This document shows, in pieces, positions 6,504 to 8,822 of a stretch of DNA of 8,822 nucleotides. Origin of the DNA: Bacillota bacterium (GTDB lineage: Bacteria > Bacillota > Clostridia > Lachnospirales > Lachnospiraceae); contig JAEZKL010000175.1 in assembly GCA_023415475.1 (NCBI GenBank), positions 1-8,822 of the forward strand, in the 5' to 3' direction. The notes beneath the pieces were generated by a model. That model had not been told where the DNA came from. It was given only the letters and a program-made list of their open reading frames with translations, and searched no databases. The translations under genes were made by a program, and so were the position numbers. Every line of letters begins with the position of its first letter. Position 1 is the stretch's first letter.

Positions 6504-7535
6504 TTAGAGCTGCAGAAAATCTTTGTGTTCCAGATACCAGCTTATGGTACGGCGGATACCTTCTGAGAAGTCGGTATGAGGCCGCCAGTTAAGCTCCTTC
6601 TGAAGCTTTGTAGAATCAATCGCATATCTTCTGTCATGTCCTTTTCGGTCCGTGGTAAAACAGATGGGGGATGCCTTCTGCCCATACTCCTTAGTCATTA
6701 TATTACATATAATTGTTACAAACTCGAGATTTGATAGCTCATTGTGTCCTCCTACATTATAGACCTCACCCAGGCGGCCCTTCTGTAATACCGCATCAAT
6801 TGCCATGCAATGATCCTCAACATAGAGCCAATCTCTGATATTGCTTCCATCTCCGTATACGGGAATTTCCTTTTGGCGTAGACAGCATTCAATACAGAGT
6901 GGAAGGAATTTCTCCGGATATTGATAAGGACCGTAATTATTCGAGCAACGGGTTATGAGAATGGGCAGCTGATGGGTTTCGTAAAATGCCTGCACCATCA
7001 TTTCGGCGCCGGCCTTACTTGCGGCATAGGGATTTCTGGGGTGAAGCGGAGCTTCTTCTGTAAAATTGCCCTCACCGGGCAGATCACCATAGACCTCATC
7101 GGTAGAGACATAGAGAAAGCGCTTTAAAGCCCGACCTTCACCCTGCCAGGCAGCATTGGCAGCATTTAATAGGTTTAAGGTTCCAAGGATATTCGTTCTT
7201 GCAAATTCCATGGCCGAAACGATGCTCCGATCCACGTGGGTCTGCGCTGCAAAATGAACAATATAGTCAATACTCTCCTCTGTAAAAAGTGCCTCGACCA
7301 GCTCCTCATCACAGATATCACACTGTAAGAAACGGTAGTTGTCATAAGCTTCATAACAGCTGACATTGCTACGGTTGCCACAGTAAGACAGGCTATCGAG
7401 ATTAATGATTCTAATATCCTCTGTTTCATGGTTCCGGGACGGAATACTTCCATCCTCTGGACGGTGCTCCATCAGATAATGAATAAAATTTGATCCGATA
7501 AACCCGGCACCTCCTGTTACTAAATAAGTCTTCAT
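6504..7535 (-). CDS. rfbB: dTDP-glucose 4,6-dehydratase
   Basis: Cytoplasmic NAD-dependent enzyme that converts dTDP-glucose to dTDP-4-keto-6-deoxyglucose, the precursor of dTDP-rhamnose and other deoxysugars for surface glycans. The 343-residue protein is an extended SDR: NAD-binding TGGAGFIGS (7-15), NLDSLSYCGN (45-54), FAAQTHVDRS (95-104), catalytic STDEVYG with Thr145-Asp146-Glu147, and Tyr170/Lys174 in NPYAASKAGAE. RCSNNYGPYQYPEKFLPL and GDGSNIRDWLYVEDH in the C-terminal half are family signatures. Residues about 27-40 (EDGSIPSRNHETED) form an insertion between the first helix and second strand, which is usually shorter. The ATG at 7535 starts MKTYLVTGG and has GGAGG eight bases upstream; a further upstream ATG overlaps that site. 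None of the usual partners (rmlA, rmlC, rmlD) is in the window, so it is an isolated copy here. Also called rmlB. UDP-sugar dehydratases are relatives, but the TDE triad and tail fit this family best. Confidence 0.93.
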   Translation of the reverse strand: MKTYLVTGGAGFIGSNFIHYLMEHRPEDGSIPSRNHETEDIRIINLDSLSYCGNRSNVSCYEAYDNYRFLQCDICDEELVEALFTEESIDYIVHFAAQTHVDRSIVSAMEFARTNILGTLNLLNAANAAWQGEGRALKRFLYVSTDEVYGDLPGEGNFTEEAPLHPRNPYAASKAGAEMMVQAFYETHQLPILITRCSNNYGPYQYPEKFLPLCIECCLRQKEIPVYGDGSNIRDWLYVEDHCMAIDAVLQKGRLGEVYNVGGHNELSNLEFVTIICNIMTKEYGQKASPICFTTDRKGHDRRYAIDSTKLQKELNWRPHTDFSEGIRRTISWYLEHKDFLQL

Positions 7536-7599
7536 AATATAATCCTCCATTCCGCCCTTAGGCAATATAAATATTGGTGTTAAGCACACTTCAGACTTT

Positions 7600-7617
7600 T
7601 ACCGGTTGGGTCCGGTA
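7600..7617. repeat. Short inverted repeat in the rfbB leader
   Basis: TACCGG (7600-7605) and CCGGTA (7612-7617) flank a six-base loop TTGGGT. It lies about 65 bases upstream of the rfbB start codon and just downstream of the predicted promoter. It could be a short mRNA hairpin or a regulator site; nothing in the sequence decides between these. Confidence 0.45.
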
Positions 7618-7633
7618 TCGTTCGTATGGTTGC

Positions 7634-7664
7634 ATTTTATTAGGTGACGTTAGGGAAGAGTCAA
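7634..7664 (-). promoter_or_regulatory. Candidate rfbB promoter with long spacer
   Basis: On the minus strand, TTGACT (7664-7659) and TAAAAT (7639-7634) each match consensus at five of six positions but are 19 bases apart, longer than the optimal 17. On the plus strand the spacer region contains TTAGG twice with a 10-base period (7640-7644 and 7650-7654). A long spacer can mark an activator-dependent promoter. The leader to rfbB would be about 90 bases. Confidence 0.4.
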
Positions 7665-7696
7665 TAGGAAAATAAAATTATTCATATACTTTTTAT

Positions 7697-7725
7697 TTGA
7701 TAATAAAGGATAAAAATAGTAAAAT
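7697..7725 (+). promoter_or_regulatory. Predicted promoter of the SDR gene
   Basis: TTGATA (7697-7702) and TAAAAT (7720-7725) are exactly 17 bases apart, each with five of six consensus matches. A perfect TATAAT also occurs at 7728-7733, but with no -35 at suitable distance. Transcription from the first pair would start near 7732, leaving a leader of about 100 bases before the start codon. The leader contains a 7-bp inverted repeat, CGATTGA (7758-7764) with TCAATCG (7779-7785). Confidence 0.55.
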
Positions 7726-7835
7726 ATTATAATGGGTACAAGAAACAGCCAATGCTCCGATTGATGATCTATAGTGGCTCAATCGTAGATGTTATGACTG
7801 AATAAACGCTACTTAGAAGAGAGGATGAAGAAAGA

Positions 7836-8624
7836 ATGAAGAAGGTAGTAATCACGGGAGGTACCAGAGGGATCGGATTATCTATGGCGAAGGAATTCCT
7901 AAAAAAGGGCTGTAAGGTAACCATAACCGGAAGAGCGACTAAGGCATCGGAGGAACTGATGACGGAACTTAAGCCTTATGAAGGAAGCTACCAATATGTG
8001 TCCTGCAATGTTCAACATATTAGTGAGGTAGAAGCTTTATGGGAGGCTGCGGCAAAACATTGGGATGGAATTGATATCTGGGTGAATAATGCCGGACAGA
8101 ATGTTCCTCATGAATTCTGTTATAATACGGAAGCCTCTTATGTCGATGCGGTAGTCGATACAAATATAAAGGGTGTCATTTACGGATGTCAGGTTGCAGC
8201 AAAGCAGATGCTTCTTCAAGGCCATGGACAGATCTGGAATATGGAGGGTCTAGGTTCCAATGATATGATACAGGTTAAAACTGTATTGTATGGAACCACG
8301 AAGAGGGCACTGACGTACTTTACCAGAGGATTAGCGAAGGAGTTGAAGGGTACACCGGTGATGGCAGGCTTATTATCTCCCGGTATGGTACTGACGGAGT
8401 TTATGACGAAGACACCGGAGGGAGAGACTTCTCCGGTATTGCAGGATAAAAGCTTTCAATTCATTTTTAACAATGTGGGTGACCGTCCGGAGACAGTGGC
8501 AGCTTTCTTCATCCCAAGAATTTTAGCGAACCGAAAGAATGATGCACATATTGAATGGCTGACGAATGCGAAGTTCATCCTTCGAATGATGAAGGCTCCT
8601 TTTGTTAAGAGAAGACTAATATAG
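7836..8624 (+). CDS. Short-chain dehydrogenase/reductase, NYC1/NOL (chlorophyll b reductase)-like branch
   Basis: Predicted cytoplasmic NAD(P)-dependent oxidoreductase of 262 residues. The N-terminal Rossmann fold has TGGTRGIG (7-14), Arg33 after the second strand (TGRATK, which favours NADPH), NNAG (84-87) and the structural Asn110. The active site has Tyr152 and Lys156 (YGTTK), but where classical SDRs have NxSS, this protein reads NMEGLGS (135-141), so the usual catalytic serine is replaced; Ser141 could substitute. NM(D/E)GxGS, SPGMVLTE (after 195), PETVA plus PR, and a tail with WLT and KRR closely resemble what I recall of plant chlorophyll b reductases NYC1 and NOL. The real substrate in this organism is unknown and is unlikely to be chlorophyll. 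The ATG at 7836 begins MKKVVITGG; GAGG lies 11 bases upstream. No neighbour on the same strand suggests a pathway. Confidence 0.85.
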   Translation: MKKVVITGGTRGIGLSMAKEFLKKGCKVTITGRATKASEELMTELKPYEGSYQYVSCNVQHISEVEALWEAAAKHWDGIDIWVNNAGQNVPHEFCYNTEASYVDAVVDTNIKGVIYGCQVAAKQMLLQGHGQIWNMEGLGSNDMIQVKTVLYGTTKRALTYFTRGLAKELKGTPVMAGLLSPGMVLTEFMTKTPEGETSPVLQDKSFQFIFNNVGDRPETVAAFFIPRILANRKNDAHIEWLTNAKFILRMMKAPFVKRRLI

Positions 8625-8822
8625 TGATGATTAGAGTGTCAAAAGCCTGTTTCAAAAATAGATTTCGTCAATTTGCACAATTATATATTGATTGAATAAT
8701 ACAGAACATAATTCATTCGCAACACGCTCTCGCTTGGATGACAATGTCATTAAGTTAAGTTATTTGAACCTTGAAAATTTAATAGAGATTTTTTATAAAG
8801 ACTTTTTACTGGCATAAGCTTA
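8625..8822. other. AT-rich non-coding end of the window
   Basis: No credible coding frame is seen after the SDR stop, and no clear intrinsic terminator was found. There is a short perfect palindrome, ATGACA-A-TGTCAT (8738-8750), and at about 8765-8784 the string GAACCTTGAAAATTTAATAG, which resembles the sequence often seen shortly before 23S rRNA in Firmicutes. T-rich runs at 8789-8796 and 8804-8809 follow. What continues beyond the window cannot be judged. Confidence 0.5.

Larger units (their letters stand above)
7536..7835. other. Divergent intergenic region between rfbB and the SDR gene
   Basis: This 300-base AT-rich gap separates two divergently transcribed genes. It holds a candidate promoter for each, an inverted repeat in the rfbB leader (7600-7617), a pair of TTAGG direct repeats between the rfbB promoter boxes, and a small inverted repeat in the SDR leader (7758-7785). 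No credible open reading frame, tRNA or known riboswitch was recognised. Confidence 0.7.

Noticed and set aside
7175..7453. 92-residue minus-strand frame inside rfbB
   Set aside because: Entirely within rfbB in another frame, with no independent start signals.
7732..7835. Riboswitch in the SDR leader
   Set aside because: Only a small 7-bp inverted repeat is visible; no known riboswitch core or terminator/antiterminator pair was recognised.

Overview
The window looks like a chromosomal segment of a low-to-moderate GC Firmicute, most likely a Clostridia/Lachnospiraceae-type anaerobe. The basis is strong AGGAGG-type ribosome binding sites before almost every gene, a LivK lipoprotein with a Gram-positive style lipobox, sigma-A-like promoters and short intergenic gaps. 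This assignment comes from overall character, not from a marker gene.

Positions 14-4984 (minus strand) hold a complete branched-chain amino acid type ABC importer in the order livK-livH-livM-livG-livF: a lipoprotein binding protein, two permeases and two ATPases. It has a recognisable promoter (4956-4984), a perfect 18-bp palindrome in the presumed leader (4927-4944), a hairpin between livK and livH that could lower expression of the membrane and ATPase genes relative to the binding protein, tight or overlapping junctions from livH to livF, and an intrinsic terminator after livF.

Upstream on the same strand (5047-6234) is a MerR-type DNA-binding domain joined to a class I SAM-dependent methyltransferase. 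Its DNA target and methyl acceptor are unknown. The 266-bp gap upstream of it is full of repeats: two 51-bp direct copies differing at one base, a long hairpin built on one copy, and an 11-bp inverted pair. One copy appears to supply the -35 box of the MerR-methyltransferase gene.

Positions 6504-7535 (minus) encode a dTDP-glucose 4,6-dehydratase without the rest of the dTDP-rhamnose pathway nearby. A 300-bp divergent intergenic region follows, with a candidate promoter in each direction. The plus-strand gene at 7836-8624 is a short-chain dehydrogenase whose active-site region and C-terminus resemble the plant chlorophyll b reductase (NYC1/NOL) branch rather than classical SDRs. The last 200 bases are AT-rich and non-coding as far as can be seen.

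The liv operon is a clear functional unit. The other three genes have no evident joint pathway. No defence system, phage, transposase, CRISPR array, tRNA or complete rRNA was found. The least explained parts are the MerR-methyltransferase, the repeat cluster in front of it, and the NYC1-like reductase.
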